From contig OY755039.1 of the NCBI GenBank assembly GCA_963576565.1, forward strand, positions 81,653,955 to 81,717,954: a DNA stretch of 64,000 nucleotides. The letters run 5' to 3'. Source of the stretch: Aspidapion aeneum (taxonomy: Eukaryota > Arthropoda > Insecta > Coleoptera > Brentidae). The notes beneath the pieces are model-generated. The model worked only from the letters and a program-made list of their open reading frames with translations. It did not search any database and was not told where the DNA came from. Made by a program: the position numbers and the translations under genes. Positions 19,912 to 32,095 of the stretch are shown piece after piece (within the stretch, counting starts at the first letter, position 1; each line of letters begins with the position of its first letter).

Positions 19912-22500
19912 AAGATTTTTTTATGGGTCAGCTTTACTTATTTAAACCCTTAAAATTATATTCAAAGATTTTGATTTAGATGGGATCACAAGAAAGATTT
20001 ATTTTGCCTACAAGATTTAGTTTTTTGATTAACAATATTTAAAAGACTTTTTTCTATAAGCGTGCGGAAAAGTCCACTTTTCCGCACGCATTTTAGTGTG
20101 GAAAGTGCCACTTTTCCGGTTCACCGGCACTAGTGCGGAAAAGTAAATTTGTTACGATTTTGAGGTATTCTATAACATTTAACCGTTCAAAATACATTTG
20201 TATCTTTCCTAGCACACGAAATATCCTAAAAATATTCAAATTGACTAAAATTCTGCTATATTTTCAATATTTTCGATAAAATAAAGTTTTCAGTAAAATA
20301 GGTTCAAATTATAAGTTTTAAACCTCCCCAGTATAAATATCGTCATTGTCAATGTCAAACAACAATGAACACTAGTGGTTTTAGATTTGGCATCTTAAAT
20401 CACCATAGCAACAAAGTACAAACAAACTGTCAAAAAAAAGCCAATTTTGCAGATACAAGCGTCTTTTGAATTTTTCAAACAAAAAAATCAGATTTTCAAT
20501 GGATTCTTCGGACGAAGATCTACCCCAGTCAGTTCTAGAAGCCGCTAGAATGTGAATAATAATAATTGATTTGATTAAAACGTTTTGAATATAAATAATT
20601 TTCTGATTAATATTAGGTTTTTCCTCACGCTTAAAGAAAAAATAGTGTACCTAACTCGTGCGTAAAGTGTCTTTTCTGCACTTGATTGCTGGCCAAACTC
20701 CGCTATCGCGTCGTTTGGCCATCTGCAATCGCGTGCGGAAAAGAGGCACTTTCCGCACTAGTTAGGTAAACTACTATTTTGCAAATTAAATGAACTGATG
20801 AAGTACTTCTAGTGTTGAAATAAATACAAAATACAGAAAAAAGCTGACAAACGTCAGCCAAGATCAGTTTGGTTGGTTGTAAGTTGTCAGACTTTTTTTT
20901 ACAAAACAGTATTTTTGCAGATGTCACCATACAATAAATTATTGTATTTTGTTTTCAGAAGACTATCGCTGCTTTTGTCAAATTGATTTTCTTTTGGATA
21001 GTACAGTAATCCAAGGAAATTTTGAGAATGCTTTGAAAATTAGATAACATTTCAGAATGATGAACCATGAATTTTTTTGTTATGGAAGAGGATGGCCCAT
21101 CGTTATTAACTTATTTTTGGTACGTTTTTATTTAAAATTAGAAAAGGTTACAAATACAAGGTGTATTTAGGATGACTTTTGGATTTATCTCAGAAACTAT
21201 TACAGTCTTCTATTTAGCAAAAAATATTTATGACATAATCAGTCCTTTGTGAATTCATGTAAATCCGTAAATTTTGGCTTATAACTTTCAGTAAATTAGT
21301 TTGACAGAAGAACTGTCAATACATTTTTGTTTGCAAGAGAACACCAATTAATATAGTGAAGAAATTAGCTTTATTTCTTAAAAACTAACAAAGATATAAT
21401 AATATAAATAAGATAACATCTTAGCTTGGGGGGGGGCTAGTCCCCCCCTTATATATGCCACTGATTTCAACCAAGGGCTACTGCACTTATTAGAGATAGA
21501 AAAAAGTGAACAGTTTTATCTAACAAAACAAATAATTATCAAAGAATTATAAAAAACACAAACATGGTAAATCTCCAGGGGGTACATGTATTGCCAGTTT
21601 TTTTTACGGATCAAGTCAATAGGACTTTAAACAAAACCCTTCCTTCATTAACTTGACAGTTCAACAATGAGCTTTACTTATTTAAACGCTTAAAATTATA
21701 GTAAAAGATTTTGATTTAGATGGGATCATGAGAAAGATTTATTTTACCTACAGGATTTAGTTTCCTGATTAACAATATTTAAACGACTTTTTTGAAGTAC
21801 TTCTAGTGTTAAAATAAATACAAAATACAGAAAAAAGCTGACAAATTTCAGCCAAGATCAGTTTGGTGGTTGTAAGTTGTCAGACTTTTTTTTACAAAAT
21901 AGTATTTTTGCAGATGTCACTATATAAATTATTATTTTTTTTTTCAGAAGACTATTGCTGCTTTTGTCAAATTAATTCTAATTTGAATAGTACAGTAATC
22001 CAAGGAATTTTTAAGGATGCTTTGAAAAGTAGGAGGAAAGGATGGCCCATCGGTATGAACTTATTTTTGGCACTTTTTTATTTAAAATTAGAAAAAGTTA
22101 CAAATACAAGGTGTCCTATTAAGGATGACTTCTGGATTTATCTCAGAAACTTACGGTCTTGTCTAGCAAAAAAATATCTATGACAAAACCAGGCCTTTGT
22201 GAATTCATGTAAATCCGTTTTTGTGGCTCCCTGCTAGTAGTTGAGAGGCATCATAAAGCGTGTCCCGTAGGATAGTTGTGGAATATTTTTTAAAACTCTA
22301 ATTTGAGTGGGAGGGCCTGTGTATAAATAGATGGCGGCTTTTCTAATGTTTTTTGACAAATTTTGGCTAATAACTTTCATTAAATTAGTTTGACAGAAAA
22401 ACTGTCAATACGTTTTTTGTTTGCAAGAGAACATCAATTAATATAGTGAGGAAATTAGCTTTATATCTTAAAAACTCACAAAGATATTAATTTAAAAAAA
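19690..22500. repeat. Diverged tandem duplication, unit about 1.7 kb
   Basis: Segments near 19690-20053, 20800-21240 and 21300-21400 reappear in the same order near 21416-21530, 21660-21795, 21796-22190 and 22380-22500 at high but imperfect identity. Shared landmarks include TATATATGCCASTGATTT, GAAGTACTTCTAGTGTT and TTTGTTTGCAAGAGAACA. The first unit carries an extra 746 bp (20054-20799) that is absent from the second. ORFs here are short and not conserved between units. Confidence 0.7.
20054..20799. mobile_element. 746-bp insertion with GTGCGGAAAAG inverted motifs
   Basis: It is defined by comparison with the second duplication unit, which reads straight through from GACTTTTTT to GAAGTACTTC. 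Near both ends CGTGCGGAAAAG and its complement CTTTTCCGCACG occur in several inverted copies. A 19-codon ORF at 20499-20555 (MDSSDEDLPQSVLEAARM) begins after a good ATG context but cannot be assigned. The element type is unknown and no target duplication is evident. Confidence 0.6.
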
Positions 22501-24430
22501 AAAATAATAGTAACTGTTTTTTACACAAAAAATATTTACTTTATTTAAATTAATTTAAAAGGAAGTTTAAGACTATCTCAAATCTATTGGCTATGGATCA
22601 CTCAATTTTAAGTCACCGGGTATTAGCCTAAGAGCGCCTGCGTGAAGTCATAAATCCAAAAATGCGATTTTTTCCATGTTTTTTCACAAAATTTTTCTTT
22701 TTACTTTTGCCATTACAACTTAGAGAAAAATTGTAATGTGTTCACAGTAGAACTGCAATTTAATTGTCTTGTTAACAAGCTTTATATCTCAAGAACTAAA
22801 AAAGATATTGTTATTTTTTTAAACATTAAAAACGGAATAAAAATTTTAGATGGAGCAAGAAAGTTTTAGACTATACCCCGATCGCTGAGTCTTTGCCTCC
22901 AATTTGAGCAAAAAAGCCTGTGTGACGTCATAAATCCAATATGGCGCTTTTTTCATATTTTTTCACAAACTTTGGCTTATAACTTTTGCTAAATGTTTAC
23001 AGAAAAACTGTTGTTTGCCCGCAGTAAGAAAAACGATAACAGCAATGGACTGGATATATATTTTTATTAAACGAAATCGCGCACAAACATAATAATTGAT
23101 ACAGAATCACGAAAATTAAGGGTCCACAAGAAAATCGTTGATATAGAAAATCGCTGTAATCACACAACTGAAAGTCGAAAACAAGAGCACTCACCGATGT
23201 GCAGCCAGTTTCTTCACGTCTCAGGGGCCGCTGTCAGGATCAAATGATAACACCACGTAGCTGAAGGGCTGAAGATACCAGTTCTATGGTTCTTAGTCCA
23301 CAAACTGAGCACTTTCAAGTATAGAAAATTGTAATAAATTGGAGAAAGTAATTAACACGCCATTTTCTCGAGGCGGTCGTGAAGAAATCTCTCTGATTCT
23401 TGTTGCGCATGTCTCAAGCGCAGAAAAATGTACCTTGCTTCTAGTCCAATTGTGTGGTTTTAATTTTTTTTAAAAACCGCGAAATTTAGCGCGAGCTAAC
23501 AACTGTAAATACGTTTTTTGTTCGCAAGAGAGCAATAATTAATGTAGTAAAGAACTTCGCTGTATACATTAAAAACTAACAAAGTTATGATACTTTTTTT
23601 GGCTAAAAAATGTTACTATATTTTATTATTTAAATTTTTTAAATATATTTGTTAGTTTACTACAAACATATAAAGCTAATTTCTTTACTATATTCATCGT
23701 CGTTCTCTTGCAAACATAAACCTTATTTACAGTTTTCTGTAAAACCAAACTAAACTTTTTTGCTCAATCTTACATTTTAAAAAAAAATTTATATTAAAGA
23801 AAATATCAATATCTTTTATAGTTCTTGAGATATAAAGCTTACTAAAACGATAGTTCAATTGCTGTTCTATTGCAAACAAATCATAACCTATACAATTTTT
23901 CTGTAAAAGTTATATGGCAAAAGTTTGTGAAAGAGATGGAAAAAATTGCTATCTTGGATTTATGGCGTCACAAAGGCGCTCTTCCTCAAATTTGAGGCAA
24001 ACACCAGGCGACTTTCTATTGAGTGATCCATCACCAAGCGATTTGGGGTAGTCTAAAAACTTTCTTCCTCAATTTTCTTTTTTTGGTTATAAAAAGTTGA
24101 TATTTTTTAGTAATTTTTATAAAATTAATATCGCTGTTGGTTTTTAAGATAAGAAACTCATTTCTTTACCATCTTACTTCGTGTTCTATTGCAAACAAAA
24201 AGCATAGGTATTAACAGTTTTTCTATGAAACTAATTTATAAAATAAGTTATAATCCAAAATTTGTTGGATTTTGTTTCCTTGGATTTATGCCGTCACACC
24301 GGCCCTCCTACTAAAATTGAAGGCACACAGCCGGTAACTTAAAATTGTGTGATTTATTACCAATCTATCTAGGATAATTTAAAAATATTTTCCACAATTA
24401 TCTAGGGGGATACAACAGGTCACTCAACAT
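22200..24430. repeat. Diverged repeats in direct and inverted orientation
   Basis: Units of about 300 bp share the blocks GACGTCATAAATCCAAWATG, TTTTTCACAAA, an ACTGT plus TTTGTTTGCAAGAGARCA block and AAAAACTAACAAAGATAT. Units before about 23620 are direct and those after it are inverted, so the region is a degenerate palindrome. A solo LTR (23012-23501) sits in one unit. No coding sequence is recognised. Confidence 0.6.
23007..23506 (-). mobile_element. Solo LTR of the BEL/Pao family with 5-bp target duplication
   Basis: On the minus strand the sequence begins TGTTAGCTCGCGCTAAATTT at 23501 and ends near GGGCAAACA at 23012. It is colinear with the 469-bp LTRs at 12646 and 18981 but about 490 bp long and clearly more diverged. 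ACTGT lies at 23007-23011 and again at 23502-23506. No internal sequence is present, so LTR-LTR recombination removed it. It marks an older insertion of the same or a sister family. Confidence 0.85.
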
Positions 24431-24482
24431 ACGGTGCAGCAATCACATTTCCTGACTGGAAAAATTCTCTTTTACCTTCCTA

Positions 24483-27162
24483 GCTCACGCAGCAATGGCT
24501 AGAGAAGGTATTTTTTTTCAACGAGTTTGTGCAACGCCGAAAATGTGTTATTTGGGTGTATTTGGACCTATTTTAGCAATATCGTCGTGATGTCTGTCTG
24601 TGTGTGTATATCTGTCCGTAACACGACAGCTGCTAAACCGCGAAACCGATTTTAATAAAATATTTAAATAAAATAGTTTTCGACACTAACGAGCTGATTA
24701 GATTTCGGCCAAAATCCATTAATGCTTATTTAAAAAATGATAACTTTTTAACCGAGTATCGCACCAATATGCTGTTTTCGGAATATACTAGACTACATTG
24801 TGCTCAATAGTTTGTGTTATAACCAAAAACTTTGTAGGAGCTTTAGTTTATTCACAAAAAACTGTTTTTTAGGCTGATATATCATGGCTGCACTTGAAGT
24901 GTGCTAATAGGCTAGCTAGAAAGGTATCAGATCCGTCATGGATCCATTAATTTTTTTGGCAAAACATAAAATCTTATTCATCATGTTCAAATTTTTGAAA
25001 AAAATTGCAAATATTGGCCCTTTACATGTTGGACAATTTGGATCCAAATGTTACTAAAGTTGTTCTATTTTTCAAGAAAAATACTGAATTATTAAAGCCC
25101 ATCAAAATATATTTTTAAAAAGCTTTTTAGTTTGGTGTTAGGTATTGTGCATTTTTCCAATGAATATAATATAATTTGTGTTTTTGCAATGAATGGTGAG
25201 GAAAAAGTACCGGGACCCCTAAATATCTTGATAACTATGAGTTATTTGAAAAAAATGTTTCAAATTAAAGAGTAAAGATTGCATTTATTCTATTTAAGCG
25301 TGACATTGACGCATCTGTCAGCATTAGGGTTTTTTTTGGGGGCCAACTTATTTTTTTTTTTTGTAAAGGGTGATGTTTTTAAAGGAATTTCCTATTTTTA
25401 ATTTTGACAATTTTGACACAGATTACATGGGCGCACCCAGGGGGGGGGACTCGGGGCCTGGGCCCCTCCCAAGCCTTTGATTTTTAGATATTTTCCACAT
25501 ATTTCATGAATAAACACAAAAAAATAGTATAAAATACAATATCATGCCCCCCCCCCTCCACGACATATTCCTGGGTGCGCAACTGCAAATAACCCCTAAT
25601 ATCCATATCATGAAAGTGCCTGTAGATACCTTACCAGGCTATTTAAAAAAATATTTCTAATTAAAAATGTTGTTTTATTTGTAACTTTCAGTAGTTTTTT
25701 AAATAACCAGATATGAAACTTTTTTGTTTGTGGAGTGGACTTTCTATGCAATACATTGGATGTAAATGTTAATCCTTTTGCTTTTACATGGAAAGAAAAA
25801 AAAATTTATAAGCAAAATAATTGAAAAATAGTGAAATTTTTTGAAAAAAAAAACTCAAAAAACAATAGTTAAAAATTATATAACGTAAAAATTGCTTGCA
25901 AGATCTATCAAAATCCTATTAAATAAGCTCCAAGATTTTTTGATTTTGAAACTTTTTGATTAAATCATGAAAATTGTATATGATAAATTCCTAATTGATT
26001 AAATATAACCTGTTACATGTAGGTGGAGAGTGTATAGTGTGATTTTTTATAACCAGACACCCCCTTTACTTTTTTTACCATTGAGTATGAAACTTTTGAA
26101 TAAAAAGCAGGCATTAGAGGAAATTTTTTACGTTATTTTAAACCAATACTGTCAAATTTTTTATTTATTTATTAAAATGCGCATTAATATCTACTTTTAA
26201 ATAATGTTTTTATTTTCGTTTTGGCAAATTAGTTTATGAGGTATTCGTTGATAAAGATCTTTATTAAAAAAAAAAAATTACTGTATTATTGACATTCTGA
26301 AACGACATTTTAAAATGATAATAACTGACTAATAAACATGTTATTTACCAAAAGGTCAAACTGAAAAGTTTTATGTATTTTGCTACTACAGGGACATTAA
26401 TAAAATCATACATAAATTATTTCCATAATGCAGTAAATAAATATTATAACTTAAAAATTTCACAACTAAATATCTTAAATACTTATTAAACAAAACAACT
26501 AAAACTAAATAGTTATTTAAGAGCAGATTTCATAAAAAAATAGGGTGTACACATACATAAAATTGACATAGTTTGAACAGTACACAAGTCAAATTTGACA
26601 ATTGCGGTTAAAAACAACGTTATTTATCGACTGCTTTTTATTTGAAATATTATTATTTAATAGTAAATAAATGGATCCATGACGGATCTGATACCTTCCT
26701 AGCTCGCCTATTAGCACACTTTAAGTGAAGCCATGAAAAAAGTTTTTTGTAAATATTTCAGAAACTAAAGCTCCTACAAAGTTTTTGATTATAATACAAA
26801 TTTTCTAGCTTAAAGTCTCCTATATTCCGAAAACCGCATATGGATGCGATGCTCGGTTAAAAAGTTTGAGCATTAAAAAAAAAATTTAATTGTCAACAAT
26901 TAATTATTAGCATTAATGGATTTTGACCAAAATCTAATTAGCTCGTTAGAGTGTCGAACACTATTTTACCTTAAAATTTTATGAAAATCGGTGCAGCAAT
27001 TTAGGAGCTATCGTGCTACGGACAGACACACACACACAGAAAGACATGACGACGATATTGCTAAGATAGGTCAAAATAGTCCCAAATAACACATTTTCGA
27101 CGTTATCTCAAAAAACATTTTTTCGTCGAAAATAATACCTTCTCTAGCCATTGCTGCGCGGG
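24483..27162. mobile_element. 2.7-kb element with arms of 470-490 bp (long-TIR or foldback)
   Basis: The left arm 24483-24949 starts CGCAGCAATGGCTAGAGAAGG and is mirrored by the right arm 26669-27162, which ends CCTTCTCTAGCCATTGCTGC. Inner borders are ATCCGTCATGGATCCATT at the left and its complement at the right. The interior of about 1.7 kb is AT-rich without a transposase and holds a small GC-rich palindrome (25429-25581). Fragments of the same arms occur at 46415-46645, 48975-49323, 50295-50352, 54060-54255, 56812-56850 and 57085-57175. Superfamily unknown. Confidence 0.8.
25429..25581. mobile_element. Small MITE with GGGCGCACCCAGG ends
   Basis: GGCGCACCCAGG at the left faces CCTGGGTGCGC at the right across about 150 bp, with G-rich and C-rich tracts just inside each end. 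It is nested in the 2.7-kb element. Noncoding. Confidence 0.65.
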
Positions 27163-27571
27163 CCTGGGGGTGCCAGGTTATAAAAAATCACTGTACAGGT
27201 GAATTTTATTCAATAGTTACTTTCATGAATATTCATACACAATAAAGTTTAAATGGGCAAAGTTGGAAGATTTCTTCTAAATTTTTAGAAATAATATATC
27301 TGATAATATACTGTCATAATTTCTTTTTAAAATTTAACATTATTTCTCCATTATGAGCCCATCAACTTCATACAAAGTGTATCAACTAAAAGGTACTTGA
27401 AGGGGCGGCAAATTGAGGCAGCGGCAAATCGGCTGTATAATTTATAAAAAAAAGAAGTAAATCTGCTATATAGAAATCAATTAAACTAAACCCCTTCATA
27501 CACCATAAAAAATTTTGATTTACACATAAGGGTAATGTGTAACACAAAGAACTACATTAAGCACTCACCTA
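27163..27571. other. AT-rich stretch, nothing recognised
   Basis: No ORF or repeat with clear ends lies between the 2.7-kb element and the hAT-like fragment. Confidence 0.4.
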
Positions 27572-27652
27572 TGGATGACCTTTTTTGTCCCAAATTTTTT
27601 TAAGGGCGCCCTTTTTAGCCTTTTACCCCTCAGCTCACGCTACGCCGCTGTG
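27572..27652 (+). mobile_element. Right-end fragment of the hAT-like MITE family
   Basis: GATGACCTTTTTTGTCCC, then AAATTTTTTTAAGGGCGCCC and CACGCTACGCCGCTG, follows the right half of the MITE at 7838-8113, including its terminal 15 bp. The left end is missing. Confidence 0.65.
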
Positions 27653-27743
27653 GAAATGGTTTACGTTATCGCTTTTAATTTTTGTTACGAAGAGGCGGCA
27701 TTTTACCTTTTTGCCCGGGACGGCATAACTGCGAGCGCGGCCC

Positions 27744-28130
27744 TGCCCCTATATTTTGAATCGGGAAAGTGATACCTCATTTTGAAGGTCTCTACAACTG
27801 CGTCAAAACCGTGTAAAAATTTAAATATCTATTTATTTGTATTTGCAATATTTATCTCTATGTTTACGATGGAGCGATAATAAAAGAAAAATACAACAAC
27901 AAGAAATCCCTTCGATAAAAAATAAGTCGACGTGTATCGGAATTTTTTAATTTTATCTCAGAAATGTACATAAAAATAATTTTTTTATCGCATTATAGTA
28001 ACTTTGGAGGCAAATGTCTCAAAAACTAGTCAATAGATTTTTAAAATACACGGTTGCAAAGACATTGAAGAGACCTTCAAAACAAGGTATCATTCAACCC
28101 ACTTTCCCTATCCAAAATATAGGGGTAAAT
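27744..28130. repeat. Inverted repeat pair
   Basis: CCCTATATTTTGAATCGGGA and TTTGAAGGTCTCT near 27746-27796 are mirrored by AGAGACCTTCAAAAC and TCCAAAATATAGGGG near 28073-28128. This is a palindromic element with a noncoding loop of about 280 bp. Confidence 0.6.
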
Positions 28131-28627
28131 TTTATCCCTCAAAGGGGAGCTCTGTTACCTTTTCGTTGAAACACCATGTATAATTGTTTCAATTACTGTT
28201 TGGGTAAACCCAAAGAAGTAGGCATTGTAAGATTTAAATGCAATACATTTTACAAAATATTTATCATGTCATAGACTTTATATATTTCTATGATCAAAAA
28301 GAAAAGAAGCATCTAAAAATGTTAAAAATAATGTCAAAGTTTTGACACGGGATTAACATATTTAGGAATTGTTCTACAACTTTACCCCTTACACTTTAAT
28401 GTGTAACAATTTTTATACTTATTGTTATCATTTGTTTTAGAACTTTATCAGCTTCTTTTAAAGCCAAAGGAATAATCCTGCTGTACTGTCAATTGAATAA
28501 GTGGCACAATTAGAGTGGGCTAACTGCAGATTGAAGTCGACATAATTTTTACCTTTTGGAAAATGGAAAAGTCCCTAAAGGTGGTGTGAAAGTTAATACT
28601 ATTTGAATTTGTAGAACACATATTAAT
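28131..28627. other. AT-rich stretch, nothing recognised
   Basis: No ORF above about 40 codons with recognisable content. Confidence 0.4.
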
Positions 28628-28887
28628 TAGGGACTTGCAATAGTGCCAGGCACCATTATGACAGTATCGCATTATAAGAACAGCTGCCTTCTTTCAAAAT
28701 AAGGCCTTGTGTATTATAAGAGCCGGAATTAATAGTGCCGCCATTATTAAAGAAAAATAAACCACTGGATTTATAAATTGGACTTTCGTATGTCAATTTT
28801 GAAAGATCATCTGTCAGTTTTCAGTGGAAAACTGTCAGAATAGTGCCCGTCACTATTATTGCCTGGCCTTATTGCAATAAGTCCCTA
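28628..28887. mobile_element. 260-bp MITE with TA target duplication
   Basis: The left end GGGACTTGCAATAGTGCCAG is mirrored by CTGGCCTTATTGCAATAAGT and CCC at the right. TA flanks both ends, which fits a Tc1/mariner-type MITE. Similar GTGCCAGGCACCATTATG and TAGTGCCCGTCACTATTATT blocks face each other inside. Confidence 0.65.
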
Positions 28888-29088
28888 GTGTTGTATTTGT
28901 TATGTAGCTGGGTTTAGAAATATTGTTTCAGCATATTGTTTTGGTTTGTTTTAGAACTTTATTATAAACCTTATAATATAAACTTTTTATATACATAATT
29001 ATTGAATGCCAATATTTTAAGATTTGAAGAGAAGAATGATTCCTTAAATATACCACCAAAGGGAAGATGGGGGGGATAGGAACACAAA

Positions 29089-30423
29089 CATCCCAGCAAA
29101 CATGGATTATAAAAAAAGTACTTTTAAGTACTGGCTTTCACTGCTGCCCATAACGGCAAAGTACTAAGTAGAAGTACTTAATTCGTATTGATTTGGAACA
29201 ATGGCCTGCATCAGGCCAGCAAGTATATAATTTAGTACAAAAATACTCTACTTTTAAAGTAATACATTTTTCTTAACTTCTTTCTACACAAAAGCATGTA
29301 CTTTTAAAGCAATGTATTTTCTTCGTATTTTTAGTAAATACAAAAAAACCGAATTTTTATACATTTTTGAAAAAACCTGCACTTTTAAAGCATTGTATTT
29401 TATTAATTTTTTTAGTAGTACAAAGAAACTATAGTCGTTGCCATACGCAGTGACACTTTTGTGACTTTGACATGAAATAAACATATTTCCTAACCAGAAA
29501 TATATTAAAAAGTAAATATGTCATGTTGGTATAAAATTAAAGATAAAACTGTCATTGTCTCTAAATAAAAAGATGCTGACTGTAGGTTGACAAAAAAACG
29601 GCACAGATAAAAACAACTCAAAGACATGCCATTTTTCAGCTTTTTTTTGTAGCTCTTAGGCAAGGACTATACTTTTATTGTAAATATTGTAAGGACATTA
29701 CTTCACTCACGTTTCATATTTACGGAAAGAAATATTTGATCATTATATAAGGATCTTTTATATTTTCCTTTTCATATTAGATGAGGATATTTCCAAGGAT
29801 TATGGAACATTCCACATCAATTTAAAAATAAATAAAATCATTAATATTCTTAAGCTTGACATTCCTTAGTGTGCCTGTAAAATTTTGACTAGTGTTTGCC
29901 ATCTAGTGGCAAGGACAGCAAACATCAACTTGTCAGTTTTTTTGTAAATATTTTATTTTCACAGTAAAATATTTAATATTTTTGTACTAAAATAAAGTGC
30001 TTTAAAAGCAACTGTTTAAAATACTTTTAAAATGTTTTTTCACTGTTATATTAATTTTGCAGTAAAACTTTTAATAATAAATTAAATGTACTTTGGGTAC
30101 CTTCTTCAAAATGTTATTAAAATGTTTTTTTTTTGGAGTATTTTATTTCCACAGTAAAATATTTAATTGTTTTGTACTAAAATAAAGTGCTTTAAAAGCA
30201 ACTGCGTAAATATACTTTTAAAGTGTTTTTTGGCCATTAACCCTGGCTGCACTTGTCATTCTTCAAAAATAAAGTATAACTTTTCGTTGTATTAAAAATA
30301 AAGTACTAAAATGTTAAATAATATGCAAATTAGACAATACAAAAATAATGCATATCGTTGCCGATGCCAGCAGTTAAAGTACAATATTAGTAAAGTACCA
30401 GCAGGTCAATGTTTGCTGGGATG
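29089..30423. mobile_element. 1.3-kb element with CCCAGCAAAC ends
   Basis: CATCCCAGCAAACAT at the left is exactly mirrored by ATGTTTGCTGGGATG at the right. The interior is filled with AAGTACTTTTAAAG-like repeats and includes a direct duplication of about 190 bp (around 29957-30050 and 30148-30240, with GTACTAAAATAAAGTGCTTT in both). No transposase is recognised. The AT next to each end could be a 2-bp duplication. Confidence 0.65.
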
Positions 30424-32095
30424 GTTCTGTATGTACAATTCAGTAATTCGTTTAAGGTATGTACAGTTCTGTTCATAAAAATGTGACACCCTAAATTATT
30501 CAATTTTTAGTTATTTAGAGAAAACAATGTTGTGTCCTGAAATGGTGGTTAATCCACCAAAAATTTGGGTGATACTGAAAAATGCAAATACATCTTTGCG
30601 ACGTCATCGTTTTTTATGAACAGAAGTGTATGTACCAGACTTTACACTAGGTAGGTTACTGATTTGTTGTTATCTAATATGTATGGAAAAATCGTGACAA
30701 TTAGCGGCTGTAAAAAGTTAAATAAATGTTATTTAAGTGGCAACCATTAATTTTGTGCTTAAATCCAAAGATTTTATGATATCAACATGAAAAATCGTTT
30801 ATCCTACAAATTAGATGCTTTAATTGCTGTGTGAGATTAAAAATATAACAGAATTAGTAACCGGCTATTTTTTTTTCTGTGGTTTAAAAAATGTGTTTGA
30901 AAGTCAATTACTACGTTTATGCGCGCCTAAAAGCGGTTTAAAATTAAATCGGTTTTAGTACTTAAAACGGTTCTAATAGTGTGTATACGACAAATCCGCT
31001 TAAGTGCTTAAAACGATTTTAATAGCGTTTATATGACAACATTTTCAAACCGTCGTTATATAAAACCGCTGTAATAGGCCTGTATAAACAAAGCAACGGG
31101 AAACATTGTCGTACAAATAGTATGCTTGGCTTAGTCTACCCGACGCTCTAATAATATCTGCGCCTAGGCACTCTAAAAATTCAGCCTATTAAAATAGGCC
31201 GGTGTACTGTGAACAAATATTGATACTGGAAAATAACCAACCAACAAATTTTCATAGGTTTACCAAGACTTTGTAGAATCGTAGATTTCTCTAGGAGAAG
31301 TAGAACCATAATCAAAGATTATAATATACCATAATGAAAGGATTGAAAGGAAAGTCCGAAATACTTCACAATTTTTTTATTTCTTCAAACACACTACGCG
31401 TTTTGATATATAAATATCATCAAGTGTGATCTGTAAGTAAAATAAAAAAGTATCTTCGTTAATAAAACAGAAAAGTAACAAAACTTACAGAAAATAAAAG
31501 TCCTTCTTTTAAGGCCTAAATCAAGGACACAAATCAAAAAATAAAAACTATCAAACATCTTAACCTTAAAAATTTAAATATAAACAACAATATTAAAAAC
31601 AAAATAGATAAAATAAATAAAAAAATTAATTGTACAGTCGGGGGCTTTTTACATTGCCGCCCTCGAAAATAAAAAATATTCCTATTTGAAATTCGGAAAA
31701 TTAGTTTGAACCAAAACAAAAAAATTGTGAAACTTACCTCTGACTGTACACATACATATTTAAAAAAAAATTTTTGATTTCTTTAAATGATTAATTTTGA
31801 AAAAAAATACAACGGCAATTTAAAAAGTCCCCGACAGTATAACTAACAATATCTCACAAAAGTTTAAAATATTACAATAGTTAAAAAGATTAAAAGTTTA
31901 TATTAAATACAACAGGTTAAAAATCGATAAAAAAATCAATAAAATATAAACTCAACACATACGAAGTCTTTAAACTGAACTGGGGTAATAGAAAACATGA
32001 TTAAATGTCTGTGTTTTATTACCCATTTTTTTATACTTTTTTCTAAATAAAAAGTTAATGATCAAGAAAACGGAAGGGCGAAAAAATATTGAATA
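30424..32095. other. AT-rich stretch, no gene recognised
   Basis: Contains only weak local repeats, for example AAAACGGTTYTAATAG and related blocks at 30940-31075. ORFs are short and their composition follows the AT bias. Confidence 0.35.

Noticed and set aside
25431..25581. G/C-run segment as a CpG island or promoter
   Set aside because: The G and C runs belong to the inverted ends of a small MITE.
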